A stretch of DNA of 5,643 nucleotides, from contig CAISDR010000570.1 of assembly GCA_903884125.1 (NCBI GenBank), positions 1 to 5,643 on the forward strand, written 5' to 3'. The notes below the pieces were generated by a model. The model was given only the letters and a program-made list of their open reading frames with translations. It was not told where the DNA came from and made no database searches. Shown here one piece after another: positions 1-5,643 of the stretch. Position 1 is the stretch's first letter. Each line of letters opens with the position of its first letter. The DNA is from an uncultured bacterium. GTDB taxonomy: Bacteria; Pseudomonadota; Alphaproteobacteria; CAISDR01. The translations under genes were made by a program, and so were the position numbers.

Positions 1-672
1 TCCTGGTACTGGCCGCAGGCGCATAATGATGTGGTCCAGAAAATTCTGCGCAAAGCGCGCAAGGGCACCCAGGTCACCTATGTGCCGGGCAACCATGATG
101 AAGGCGCGCGACAGTTCGGTGGCCTGCAGTTTGGCGGTGTCGCAGTTGAAAGCCAGGTCATTCATCAATTGGCAGATGGTCGCAAACTGCTGATCATTCA
201 TGGCGACCAGTTTGATGGCGTTGTGCGTTATGCCCGGTGGTTGGCATTTCTGGGTGATCAGGCCTATACGGTCGCCCTTAACCTGAACACGGTTTTGAAC
301 TGGTGCCGATCCGGTCTCGGCCTGTCCTATTGGTCGCTTTCTGCCTATCTGAAACAGAAGGTGAAAAACGCCGTTGAATTTATCGGTGATTTTGAACGGG
401 CTTTGGCCGATGAAGCGCGCCGTCAGCATGTTGATGGTGTTGTGGCCGGTCATATTCACCACGCAGAAATCCGCGATATTGACGGCATCACCTATTGTAA
501 TGATGGCGATTGGGTTGAAAGCTGCACAGCGCTGGTTGAACATTTTGATGGTCGGCTTGAAATTCTGCGCTGGGTTGAAATTGATCATCAATCCTTTGGC
601 AAGTCATGCATTGATGCAGACAGTCGCGAACCATCGCCCAATGACCAACCGGTTGTTCTTGAGCCTGCGTGA
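1..672 (+). CDS. PlcP/LpxH-like metallophosphoesterase (5' end outside window)
   Basis: This is the C-terminal 223 residues of a calcineurin-like metallophosphoesterase of the COG2908 (LpxH/PlcP) family. The frame is open from base 1, beginning Ser-Trp-Tyr-Trp-Pro-Gln, so the start codon and the first metal motifs (Asp-x-His and the first Gly-Asp) lie upstream. Visible metal-site motifs are GNHDE (codons from about base 88), HGDQFD (about base 199) and GHIHH (about base 448), in the usual family order. Two roles are known in this family: LpxH cleaves UDP-2,3-diacylglucosamine in lipid A synthesis, and PlcP is a phosphate-starvation phospholipase C that releases diacylglycerol from phospholipids. 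The next gene is an overlapping GT4 glycosyltransferase, the neighbour expected for PlcP, and many alphaproteobacteria use LpxI for the lipid A step. I therefore favour PlcP, but this is inference from context. Any Pho box would lie upstream, outside the window. Confidence 0.85.
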   Translation, partial: SWYWPQAHNDVVQKILRKARKGTQVTYVPGNHDEGARQFGGLQFGGVAVESQVIHQLADGRKLLIIHGDQFDGVVRYARWLAFLGDQAYTVALNLNTVLNWCRSGLGLSYWSLSAYLKQKVKNAVEFIGDFERALADEARRQHVDGVVAGHIHHAEIRDIDGITYCNDGDWVESCTALVEHFDGRLEILRWVEIDHQSFGKSCIDADSREPSPNDQPVVLEPA

Positions 673-1810
673 AGAAAGTACCAATACCTTGCGCATTCTG
701 ATTGCCACGGATGCCTGGCGCCCACAGGTCAATGGTGTTGTCCGAACGCTGGAAATGACCGCTGGCGAATTGCGCCGTCGGGGACATGAGGTCCGCTTTC
801 TGACACCCGAAGGTCGGCTGACGATTCCCTGTCCAACCTATCCCGACATACGACTGACATTGGCGCCATTCAGGTTTGTGGCCAGCGTATTGGATCAGTT
901 TCAGCCTGATGCCATTCACATCGCCACCGAAGGGCCAATCGGGCTGGCCATGCGCGCATTGTGTCTGAAACGCGGGCTGGTTTTCACAACGGCCTATCAC
1001 ACACGCTTTCCGGATTATGTTCATGCACGCCTGGGGATCGCGCGCGATCTTGCCTACCGCTATGTGCGCTGGTTTCACAGACCTTCAGCCGCTGTGATGG
1101 TTACGACAAAGTCGGTAGAGGCGGAATTGACCGCGCACGGCATTTCACATCTCAAGCGATGGAGCCGCGGTGTGGATATGGATCTGTTCACACCCGATGC
1201 ACGTTGCGATGATCCGGTTTTCAGCCGCAATGGGTCAAGTTCAGTTTCGCGTCCGGTTTTTTTATATGTTGGCCGTGTTGCGACCGAAAAGAACCTTGAT
1301 GCATTTCTTGGCCTGAATCTGCCCGGCCAGAAAGTTATCGTCGGCGACGGCCCTGAACGCCCGATGCTGGAACGGCGCTATCCGGATGTCTATTTTCTGG
1401 GTGCGCAATATGGTAGCGATCTGGCGCGGCTTTATGCATCAGCTGATGTATTTGTTTTTCCCAGCCGCACCGACACCTTCGGACTGGTGGTGCTGGAAGC
1501 GCTGGCTTCCGGTCTGCCGGTAGCAGCCTACCCTGTCGCTGGCCCTCTGGATGTGATTGGGTCGGCACCAGTTGGCGTGCTGTCCGAAGACTTGGGGACC
1601 GCAGCCCTGGGATGTCTGGCACTTGACCGGCCAGCCTGTCGCAAACATGCGCAGTTATTTTCCTGGGGGCGGGCGGGTGAACAGTTTCTTGAAAATCTGG
1701 TTCTGGCACGTGATGGTACTCAGCCAGCCTTAAGAAAACTGCCGGTGAGACGCCCGCTTCAACCTGCTCCCAACGGGGAATTGCCACCTCTTGGTGTCGA
1801 AGCGCCTTAA
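641..1810 (+). CDS. GT4-family glycosyltransferase, probable Agt-like diacylglycerol glycosyltransferase
   Basis: A 389-residue GT-B glycosyltransferase of family 4, probably cytosolic or membrane-associated. The N-terminal domain opens with RILIATDAW and the glycine loop VNGVVRT (residues 30-36). The C-terminal nucleotide-sugar domain carries YVGR (209-212) followed by the EKN motif. The catalytic E-x7-E motif appears as D278-x7-E286 in TDTFGLVVLEA, a form seen in SQD2/MgtA-like lipid glycosyltransferases. Following a PlcP-like gene, it is most simply the Agt enzyme that transfers glucose, galactose or glucuronate from a UDP-sugar to diacylglycerol, making phosphorus-free glycolipids. The substrate is inferred. 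The start is uncertain: ATG at 641 overlaps the previous gene by 32 bases and has no clear ribosome site. A TTG at 689, 10 bases after the purine run GAAGAAAG (671-678), would give a protein starting right at the conserved RILIATDAW block. The frame is open well upstream, but that part has no family likeness. Confidence 0.85.
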   Translation: MTNRLFLSLREESTNTLRILIATDAWRPQVNGVVRTLEMTAGELRRRGHEVRFLTPEGRLTIPCPTYPDIRLTLAPFRFVASVLDQFQPDAIHIATEGPIGLAMRALCLKRGLVFTTAYHTRFPDYVHARLGIARDLAYRYVRWFHRPSAAVMVTTKSVEAELTAHGISHLKRWSRGVDMDLFTPDARCDDPVFSRNGSSSVSRPVFLYVGRVATEKNLDAFLGLNLPGQKVIVGDGPERPMLERRYPDVYFLGAQYGSDLARLYASADVFVFPSRTDTFGLVVLEALASGLPVAAYPVAGPLDVIGSAPVGVLSEDLGTAALGCLALDRPACRKHAQLFSWGRAGEQFLENLVLARDGTQPALRKLPVRRPLQPAPNGELPPLGVEAP

Positions 1811-1827
1811 TTAATTATTGTAGAGTC

Positions 1828-1899
1828 AATAGCCCATAGGGTCCTGACTGGGGGCTTGGACTTTTGGTCCGCTTTGTCTAGGTTTGTTTCAGGGCTATT
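1828..1899 (+). promoter_or_regulatory. Leader of the cytochrome operon with 8-base inverted repeat
   Basis: The 104-base gap between the glycosyltransferase and the cytochrome c' gene contains AATAGCCC (1828-1835) and its exact reverse complement GGGCTATT (1892-1899), which is followed by more T residues. Inside lies a small hairpin, GGACT/GGTCC (1858-1862 with 1866-1870). A second GTCC at 1842-1845 could compete for the GGAC strand. The outer stem ends six bases before the GGAGG ribosome site. It could be a terminator for the upstream operon, a leader structure of the downstream one, or chance. I found no convincing sigma-70 promoter or FNR/NNR box in the gap. Confidence 0.3.
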
Positions 1900-1904
1900 T
1901 TTAT

Positions 1905-1909
1905 GGAGG
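1905..1909 (+). promoter_or_regulatory. Ribosome binding site deciding the cytochrome c' start
   Basis: A perfect GGAGG lies five bases before GTG 1915. It overlaps the in-frame ATG at 1903, so that ATG is unlikely to be used. The GTG start also gives a more normal signal peptide. Confidence 0.8.
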
Positions 1910-1914
1910 TTCTT

Positions 1915-2418
1915 GTGAACAATTTGGATCAGGTATCGGGATTTCGAAATTCGGTATTCAGGCTGGCGGCTGCTGCGGCTTGTCTGGTTGCCTTTTCAGG
2001 CACGCTAACTGCGATAGCTGCAACGCCGCAGGAAATTGCCACAACCCGCGACGAAAATTTCGATGAAATCGGCAAGAATATGAAAATACTTCTTGGGGCC
2101 GCGAAAGCTGGTGTTGTTGATGATTCAACCATAGCGGCAGCGGCCAAGATTTCCGAATTATCAAAGGCGCTGCCCGGCTGGTTTGTCAAAGGGTCTGGCC
2201 CGACTGATCCAGGTGTTACCAAAACCCGTGCGCTAGCCGAAGTCTGGACCAAGCCTGAAGATTTTGCCGCGAAGGTGAAAGCGTTTCAGGAAGCGGTAGC
2301 AGCCCTGCAGCCTGCAACCGCCACCAAGGATATGGCCCAATTCGGCCCGGCAATCAAAGCTACCGCAGATGCCTGCAAGGGCTGTCACGATACGTTCAAA
2401 AAACCCAAGGACAAGTGA
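1915..2418 (+). CDS. Cytochrome c' (class II c-type cytochrome)
   Basis: A 167-residue precursor of a periplasmic four-helix-bundle cytochrome. It has an N-terminal signal peptide with an Ala-rich hydrophobic core (residues 14-34) and a likely cleavage after AIAA (36). The mature length of about 131 residues is typical of cytochrome c'. The single haem motif CKGCH is at 154-158, close to the C-terminus, which is diagnostic of class II cytochromes. Family members bind NO or CO at a five-coordinate haem, or carry electrons when a Met sixth ligand is present (c-556 type). Aligning the first helix on Arg45 puts Phe49 at the distal position, so I infer the five-coordinate c' type; this alignment was made by eye. 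The start is the GTG at 1915 behind GGAGG. Its stop overlaps the GTG start of the di-haem cytochrome by 4 bases, so the two are probably translationally coupled and work together in the periplasm. Confidence 0.9.
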   Translation: MNNLDQVSGFRNSVFRLAAAAACLVAFSGTLTAIAATPQEIATTRDENFDEIGKNMKILLGAAKAGVVDDSTIAAAAKISELSKALPGWFVKGSGPTDPGVTKTRALAEVWTKPEDFAAKVKAFQEAVAALQPATATKDMAQFGPAIKATADACKGCHDTFKKPKDK

Positions 2419-3356
2419 GCGGCACCGCCTTGCGCGGTCGATCACAATATCGTCTTTCACAATGGCTGCGGACAGGTTTGATCCTTTCCGCAGCCATCTG
2501 CGTTGCACTGACAGCCGCTGGTCTGGTGAAGGCGGCTTCCGGCGATGATCAACTGGTTGACGGTGCGCGGCTGGTACAACTCGCAAATTGTGCATTCTGT
2601 CACGGCCATGTGGATCACCCTGAACGCGGCCTGGCCGGCGGGCGCGTGATAGAGGCTTGGTTTGGTGGGGTTGGTGTGCCCAATATCACCCCGGATACTG
2701 ATACCGGTATCGGGCGTTGGACGTTGGTGATGTTTCGCGACGCCATGCGCCATGGTCGTTCGCCCAATGGCATTCGCTATCAGTCAATCTTCCCAACTGA
2801 TAATTACGCCGGGCTGGATAATTCCCAGATCGCAGCAATCTATGCCTATCTGATGGCTCAACCTTCGATATCTTCAACGTCTTTTGCGCATGAACAGCCA
2901 GTTTTGCCTTTTGGTCCGACACCGGCGCGCCTGTTGCGTCTGATCGACCGATGGCGGCTGACAGAATATGCGCCGATGCCGAAACCGACTGATGGCACAT
3001 TGGACAAAGCCTTTCAGCTTAGCCAGACGCTGGCCCATTGCGATCAGTGCCATACCCCGCGCGATGTTCTTGGGCGGCTCGATCCAACGCGACATTTTGC
3101 TGGTTCCTATCGTCCACTTTATGGCGGGGGAAAGGCACCGAATATTACGCCTGATATTAAGACCGGTATCGGCGGCTGGAGTGTCGAGGAGATCGCGACC
3201 TATCTTAAAACCGGTGAATCGCCGGAATTCAGGGATGTGAAAGGATCGATGTCCTTTATCATCCATAAAAGTCTTGGCGCGTTGACCGCAGATGAACGCC
3301 AGGACATTGCGCGATACCTGCTAAGTCTGCAACCTCTGCCGAGCGAGATCAAATAG
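2415..3356 (+). CDS. Periplasmic di-haem cytochrome c
   Basis: A 313-residue secreted cytochrome with two class I domains. The signal or anchor segment spans residues 18-40, with likely cleavage after VKA. The haem motifs are CAFCH (59-63) and CDQCH (209-213). Each is followed about 27-30 residues later by PNITPD...TGIG.W (89-102 and 242-255), so the halves look like an internal duplication. This layout resembles the cytochrome subunits of membrane alcohol, gluconate or aldehyde dehydrogenases and related soluble di-haem cytochromes, but no dehydrogenase gene is nearby. In the second domain Met279 (GSMSF) is the likely axial ligand; the matching place in the first domain is Ile125 (QSIFP). 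The GTG start shares GTGA with the stop of the cytochrome c' gene. The likely role is electron transfer to or from cytochrome c' or a respiratory partner; the true partner is unknown. Confidence 0.85.
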   Translation: MSGTALRGRSQYRLSQWLRTGLILSAAICVALTAAGLVKAASGDDQLVDGARLVQLANCAFCHGHVDHPERGLAGGRVIEAWFGGVGVPNITPDTDTGIGRWTLVMFRDAMRHGRSPNGIRYQSIFPTDNYAGLDNSQIAAIYAYLMAQPSISSTSFAHEQPVLPFGPTPARLLRLIDRWRLTEYAPMPKPTDGTLDKAFQLSQTLAHCDQCHTPRDVLGRLDPTRHFAGSYRPLYGGGKAPNITPDIKTGIGGWSVEEIATYLKTGESPEFRDVKGSMSFIIHKSLGALTADERQDIARYLLSLQPLPSEIK

Positions 3357-3755
3357 ATGGCAACATCCGCACTGATGGCCGTCACGCTGCTTGTGCCTGA
3401 TTATGATCAGGCTATTGCGTTTTATGTGGGCTGTGTGGGATTTGAGCTGGTCGAGGATACCGATCTGGGATCGGGCAAAAGATGGGTGCGTATACGCCCG
3501 AAAAACAGCGAAGGTGCCTGCCTTTTGCTGGCCAGGGCTGTTGGTGCAGAACAGATTGCACAGATCGGCAGGCAGGCCGGTGGTCGGGTGTTTCTGTTTT
3601 TCCAGACCGATGATTTCAGGCGCGACCATGCCCGCATGCTGACCGCCGGGGTAAAATTCCGCGAGCTGCCGCGTCATGAGCCCTATGGAATCGTGGCAGT
3701 ATTCGAAGATCCCTATGGCAACTGTTTTGACTTGATTGAACCGCGCCGGGAATAG
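3357..3755 (+). CDS. VOC-family (glyoxalase/bleomycin-resistance fold) protein
   Basis: A 132-residue single-domain protein with two paired beta-alpha-beta-beta-beta modules. The first module has the typical DYDQAIAFYVGCVGFELVED (15-34). The second ends in FEDPYGNCFDLIEP (116-129). It has no signal peptide, so it is cytosolic, unlike the two cytochromes before it. Of the usual metal ligands, only the final Glu (E128) is obvious. The starting His expected in strand 1 is Val/Thr (MAVTLLV), and the second-module position reads LFFQTDD, so the protein may not be a metal-dependent glyoxalase. Substrate and reaction are unknown. The ATG directly follows the TAG of the di-haem gene, with a weak purine-rich GAGCGAG upstream; a second in-frame Met at 3375 is possible. 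Its 3' end overlaps the convergent HTH gene by 43 bases. Confidence 0.85.
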   Translation: MATSALMAVTLLVPDYDQAIAFYVGCVGFELVEDTDLGSGKRWVRIRPKNSEGACLLLARAVGAEQIAQIGRQAGGRVFLFFQTDDFRRDHARMLTAGVKFRELPRHEPYGIVAVFEDPYGNCFDLIEPRRE

Positions 3756-4330
3756 AAATGGCCCTTTGTCATGCCCAGGCGTCTGCGCCAGTTGCCGATG
3801 GTCTGCGGAGATAACGCCAGACGCCGGGCCAATTCACGGTCGGGCAGGGCAGAGGTATCCGGATCGCGCAAAAGATTAAGGACCGCAGCGCGCTTTTCCG
3901 CCTGTGTGCGGGGCAAGGGAGATTCGGCCCCCAGAGGGCTATTCTCTTCGGCGGCCTGACCATCCGCGCCCTTGGCTGGCACTACCGTACCCTTGGCCAG
4001 TCGAACGGCATCCTCTAGTTCGGCCACCAGGCTGGCGGCGGCCCATGCCTGGTCCTGCCAGTGCTTCAATTCGGCCTTGACCGCTTTTAGGGCGGTGTTG
4101 GCAGCTGACAATTGGGTTTCAAGCAGGCCTGCGCGGTCCTGTCCCCGGTTTGGATTTGTGGCACTTGTGGTCAGCCTTTGGGCCATTTCATCGGCCGACA
4201 TGCCAAATTGGCGCAAAATTGCCATGGTTCGCCGGGCCGCCGACAAAGCCTCGCCATCATGGGGTGAATCCAGCAATTGCAACACCTTGGCCAGACGGGC
4301 GGCGTTTTGGGGATCAGATATCTTGCTCAA
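3713..4330 (-). CDS. DUF2786-like/helix-turn-helix putative DNA-binding protein
   Basis: A 205-residue cytosolic protein. Residues 10-52 (ARLAKVLQLL...GEALSAARRTMAIL...GMSADEM) resemble the short helical DUF2786 domain. Residues 66-112 are Ala/Leu/Glu-rich and probably form a coiled coil. A linker (113-141) rich in Pro, Gly and Ala follows. Residues 145-187 form a helix-turn-helix, with ELARRLALSPQTIGNWRRRL as the recognition part, then a basic tail. It is probably a DNA-binding regulator or accessory protein; the target is unknown. The start is TTG at 4330 (CAA on the plus strand): an in-frame stop lies two codons upstream, and AAAAGGG sits seven bases before it. No in-frame ATG occurs before residue 36, which would cut the DUF2786-like part. 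It faces the VOC gene tail-to-tail with overlap and is divergent from typA. Confidence 0.8.
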   Translation of the reverse strand: MSKISDPQNAARLAKVLQLLDSPHDGEALSAARRTMAILRQFGMSADEMAQRLTTSATNPNRGQDRAGLLETQLSAANTALKAVKAELKHWQDQAWAAASLVAELEDAVRLAKGTVVPAKGADGQAAEENSPLGAESPLPRTQAEKRAAVLNLLRDPDTSALPDRELARRLALSPQTIGNWRRRLGMTKGHFYSRRGSIKSKQLP

Positions 4331-4337
4331 ACTTCAA

Positions 4338-4344
4338 CCCTTTT
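4338..4344 (-). promoter_or_regulatory. Ribosome binding site for the TTG-started HTH gene
   Basis: On the minus strand AAAAGGG lies seven bases before TTG 4330. Together with the in-frame stop just upstream of that TTG, it fixes the start of the helix-turn-helix gene. Confidence 0.65.
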
Positions 4345-4356
4345 GATATGCACCGC

Positions 4357-4385
4357 TTGGCACGGGGCTTCTGGCCCTATATACA
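4357..4385 (+). promoter_or_regulatory. Candidate sigma-70 promoter of typA
   Basis: TTGGCA (4357-4362) and TATACA (4380-4385) are separated by exactly 17 bases, matching the -35 and -10 consensus at 5/6 and 4/6 positions. Transcription would begin near 4392, giving a leader of about 37 bases before the typA ATG. The spacer holds a small imperfect palindrome, GGGC-TTCTG-GCCC (4365-4377), that could be an operator, but this is weak. Confidence 0.55.
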
Positions 4386-4406
4386 GACGCCGCCCCATCC
4401 CTTGAA
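4378..4406 (-). promoter_or_regulatory. Candidate divergent promoter of the HTH gene
   Basis: On the minus strand TTCAAG (4406-4401) is followed after 17 bases by TATATA (4383-4378). The -35 match is poor (3/6), but the -10 is good and overlaps the -10 of the typA promoter because TATATA reads the same on both strands. Transcription would start near 4371, about 40 bases before the TTG start. Confidence 0.35.
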
Positions 4407-4417
4407 CAGCCGACATC

Positions 4418-4421
4418 GGAG
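4418..4421 (+). promoter_or_regulatory. Ribosome binding site of typA
   Basis: GGAG lies seven bases before ATG 4429. This supports that ATG, which also places the P-loop at the normal distance from the N-terminus. Confidence 0.65.
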
Positions 4422-4428
4422 CGCGCGC

Positions 4429-5643
4429 ATGACGTTGCGCAATATTGCAATTATCGCCCACGTTGACCATGGCAAGACGACCCTGGTTGATCAAATGTTA
4501 CGCCAATCCGGAACATTCCGGGTGAATCAGCAGGTCCAGGAACGGGCCATGGATTCAAATGACCTGGAGCGCGAACGGGGAATCACCATCCTCGCCAAGT
4601 GCACCAGTGTTGTCTGGCGCGATCTAAGGATCAATATCGTCGATACACCCGGTCACGCCGATTTCGGCGGTGAAGTAGAACGAATCCTGTCCATGGTCGA
4701 CGGGGTGATTTTGTTGGTGGATGCCGCCGAAGGCTGTCTGCCGCAGACCAAATTCGTGCTGTCAAAGGCATTGGGCCTTGGTTTGCGCCCGATCGTGGTT
4801 ATCAACAAGGTTGATCGCCCGGACGCCCAGCCCCATGTGGTTCATGACCAGATTTTCGATCTGTTCCTGGCCCTTGATGCAACCGACGAACAGGCGGATT
4901 TCCCAACACTCTATGCCTCTGGCCGTCAGGGTTGGGCCAGTCTGGAACTGGACAAGCCCACCGAAGATCTTGGGACCATGTTTGATCTGGTGGTACGCCA
5001 CGTGCCCCCGCCCAAGGTCGATACGGATGCCAATCACCCGTTCTCGATGCTGGTGACAACATTGGAAGCTGATCCGTTTCTGGGTCGCATCCTGACCGGA
5101 CGTATTCATTCCGGTACGGCAAAGGCCGGTCTGGCGGTCAAGGCATTGACCCGTGACGGGGCGTTGATTGAAAACGCCCGTATTTCAAAAGTGCTGGCGT
5201 TTCGTGGACTGGACCGGGTGCCGGTCGATTCCGCTGAAGCTGGTGATATTGTCGCAATTGCCGGGTTTACCTCGGCCACGGTTGCCGACACCTTGTGCGA
5301 ATTGTCGGTAACGGCACCGCTGCCTGCCCATCCAATCGATCCGCCAACCCTGGCCGTGACCTTTCAGGTCAATGACAGTCCGCTGGCGGGCCGCGAAGGT
5401 TCCAAGGTTCAGTCGCGCGTTATTCGTGACCGCCGGTTGCGCGAAGCCGAAGGCAATGTGGCGATCAAGGTACGCGAGACCGATGGATCGGATGCTTATG
5501 AAGTATCCGGGCGCGGTGAACTGCAACTGGGCGTGCTGATTGAAACCATGCGTCGCGAAGGTTTTGAACTGGCTGTATCGCGCCCGCGTGTTCTGTTCCG
5601 CGAAGATCCTGAAACCGGCAAGCGGCTGGAGCCTATCGAAGAA
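4429..5643 (+). CDS. typA: Translational GTPase TypA/BipA (3' end outside window)
   Basis: The first 405 residues of TypA (BipA), a ribosome-binding GTPase of the EF-G/LepA class needed for 50S assembly and growth under cold or other stress. Family members are about 605 residues long, so roughly the last third lies beyond the window. All five GTPase motifs are intact: G1 AHVDHGKTT (10-18), G2 with ERGIT (49-53), G3 DTPGH (72-76), G4 NKVD (126-129) and G5 SGR (164-166). After the G domain come the beta-barrel domain II (about 200-295, starting [13 protein letters not shown]) and the EF-G domain III-like part (about 305-385, including [11 protein letters not shown]). The start of the domain V-like part follows (RPRVLFRE). 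The ATG has a GGAG seven bases upstream and a promoter-like pair further up. Nothing looks damaged. It is a housekeeping gene with no evident functional link to its divergent HTH neighbour. Confidence 0.96.
   Translation, partial: MTLRNIAIIAHVDHGKTTLVDQMLRQSGTFRVNQQVQERAMDSNDLERERGITILAKCTSVVWRDLRINIVDTPGHADFGGEVERILSMVDGVILLVDAAEGCLPQTKFVLSKALGLGLRPIVVINKVDRPDAQPHVVHDQIFDLFLALDATDEQADFPTLYASGRQGWASLELDKPTEDLGTMFDLVVRHVPPPKVDTDANHPFSMLVTTLEADPFLGRILTGRIHSGTAKAGLAVKALTRDGALIENARISKVLAFRGLDRVPVDSAEAGDIVAIAGFTSATVADTLCELSVTAPLPAHPIDPPTLAVTFQVNDSPLAGREGSKVQSRVIRDRRLREAEGNVAIKVRETDGSDAYEVSGRGELQLGVLIETMRREGFELAVSRPRVLFREDPETGKRLEPIEE

Noticed and set aside
374..640. Upstream extension of the glycosyltransferase frame to an ATG at 374
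   Set aside because: It lies wholly within the phosphoesterase gene, has no glycosyltransferase likeness, and would precede the normal N-terminus by about 90 residues.
488..1078. Minus-strand open frame of 196 codons
   Set aside because: It is antisense to two well-supported genes, its composition (Gln, His and Cys rich) is typical of a shadow frame, and it has no recognisable domain.
1858..1870. GGACT-TTT-GGTCC hairpin as a rho-independent terminator
   Set aside because: The stem is only five pairs, one a wobble, and it is followed by GCTTTGTC rather than a T run.
1903..1914. ATG 1903 as start of cytochrome c'
   Set aside because: The ATG overlaps the GGAGG ribosome site that serves GTG 1915, and has no good site of its own.
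2874..3266. Minus-strand frame of 130 codons inside the di-haem cytochrome gene
   Set aside because: It is antisense to a gene with two CxxCH motifs and an obvious domain repeat; its product is Arg-rich and without motifs.
3972..4346. Plus-strand open frame of 124 codons opposite the HTH gene
   Set aside because: It is antisense to a gene with clear domains and a ribosome site, and its translation resembles no family I know.
1..5643. CRISPR arrays, insertion sequences, tRNA/rRNA genes and signs of recent transfer
   Set aside because: I saw no regularly spaced repeats, transposase motifs, cloverleaf-like sequence or shift in base composition anywhere in the window.

Overview
The window looks like ordinary chromosome of an alphaproteobacterium, probably of the Rhodospirillales or Thalassospira type. 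This rests on moderate GC content, the wording of the recognisable proteins, a cytochrome c' gene, and a PlcP-like phosphoesterase next to a family 4 glycosyltransferase. The genus is inference. Six genes lie on the plus strand and one on the minus strand, tightly packed, with only two gaps near 100 bases. I see no mobile element, CRISPR array, tRNA or rRNA.

Region 1 (1-1810): the 3' part of a COG2908 metallophosphoesterase overlaps a GT4 glycosyltransferase. The pair matches the plcP-agt arrangement. In that system a phospholipase C-like enzyme strips phosphate head groups from membrane phospholipids under phosphate starvation, and a glycosyltransferase puts sugars on the released diacylglycerol. 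An LpxH-type UDP-diacylglucosamine hydrolase remains the alternative for the first gene.

Region 2 (1811-3755): a 104-base leader with an 8-base inverted repeat precedes three tightly joined genes. They are a periplasmic cytochrome c' (GTG start behind a strong Shine-Dalgarno), a periplasmic di-haem cytochrome c (GTG start, 4-base overlap), and a small VOC/glyoxalase-fold protein starting directly after the preceding stop. The first haem domain of the di-haem protein seems to lack the usual methionine ligand. The cytochrome c' has Phe where a sixth ligand would sit, so this may be a gas-binding or redox module rather than simple electron carriers. That is inference.

Region 3 (3713-5643): a minus-strand gene, convergent with and overlapping the VOC gene by 43 bases, encodes a protein with a DUF2786-like N-terminus, a helical middle and a C-terminal helix-turn-helix. 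It starts with TTG. Divergent from it is typA/bipA, a translational GTPase that runs off the window end. The 98-base gap between them holds candidate divergent promoters that share one TATATA core.

The plcP-agt pair is a known system. The cytochrome c'/di-haem/VOC cluster and the DUF2786-like HTH protein are the less-explained parts.
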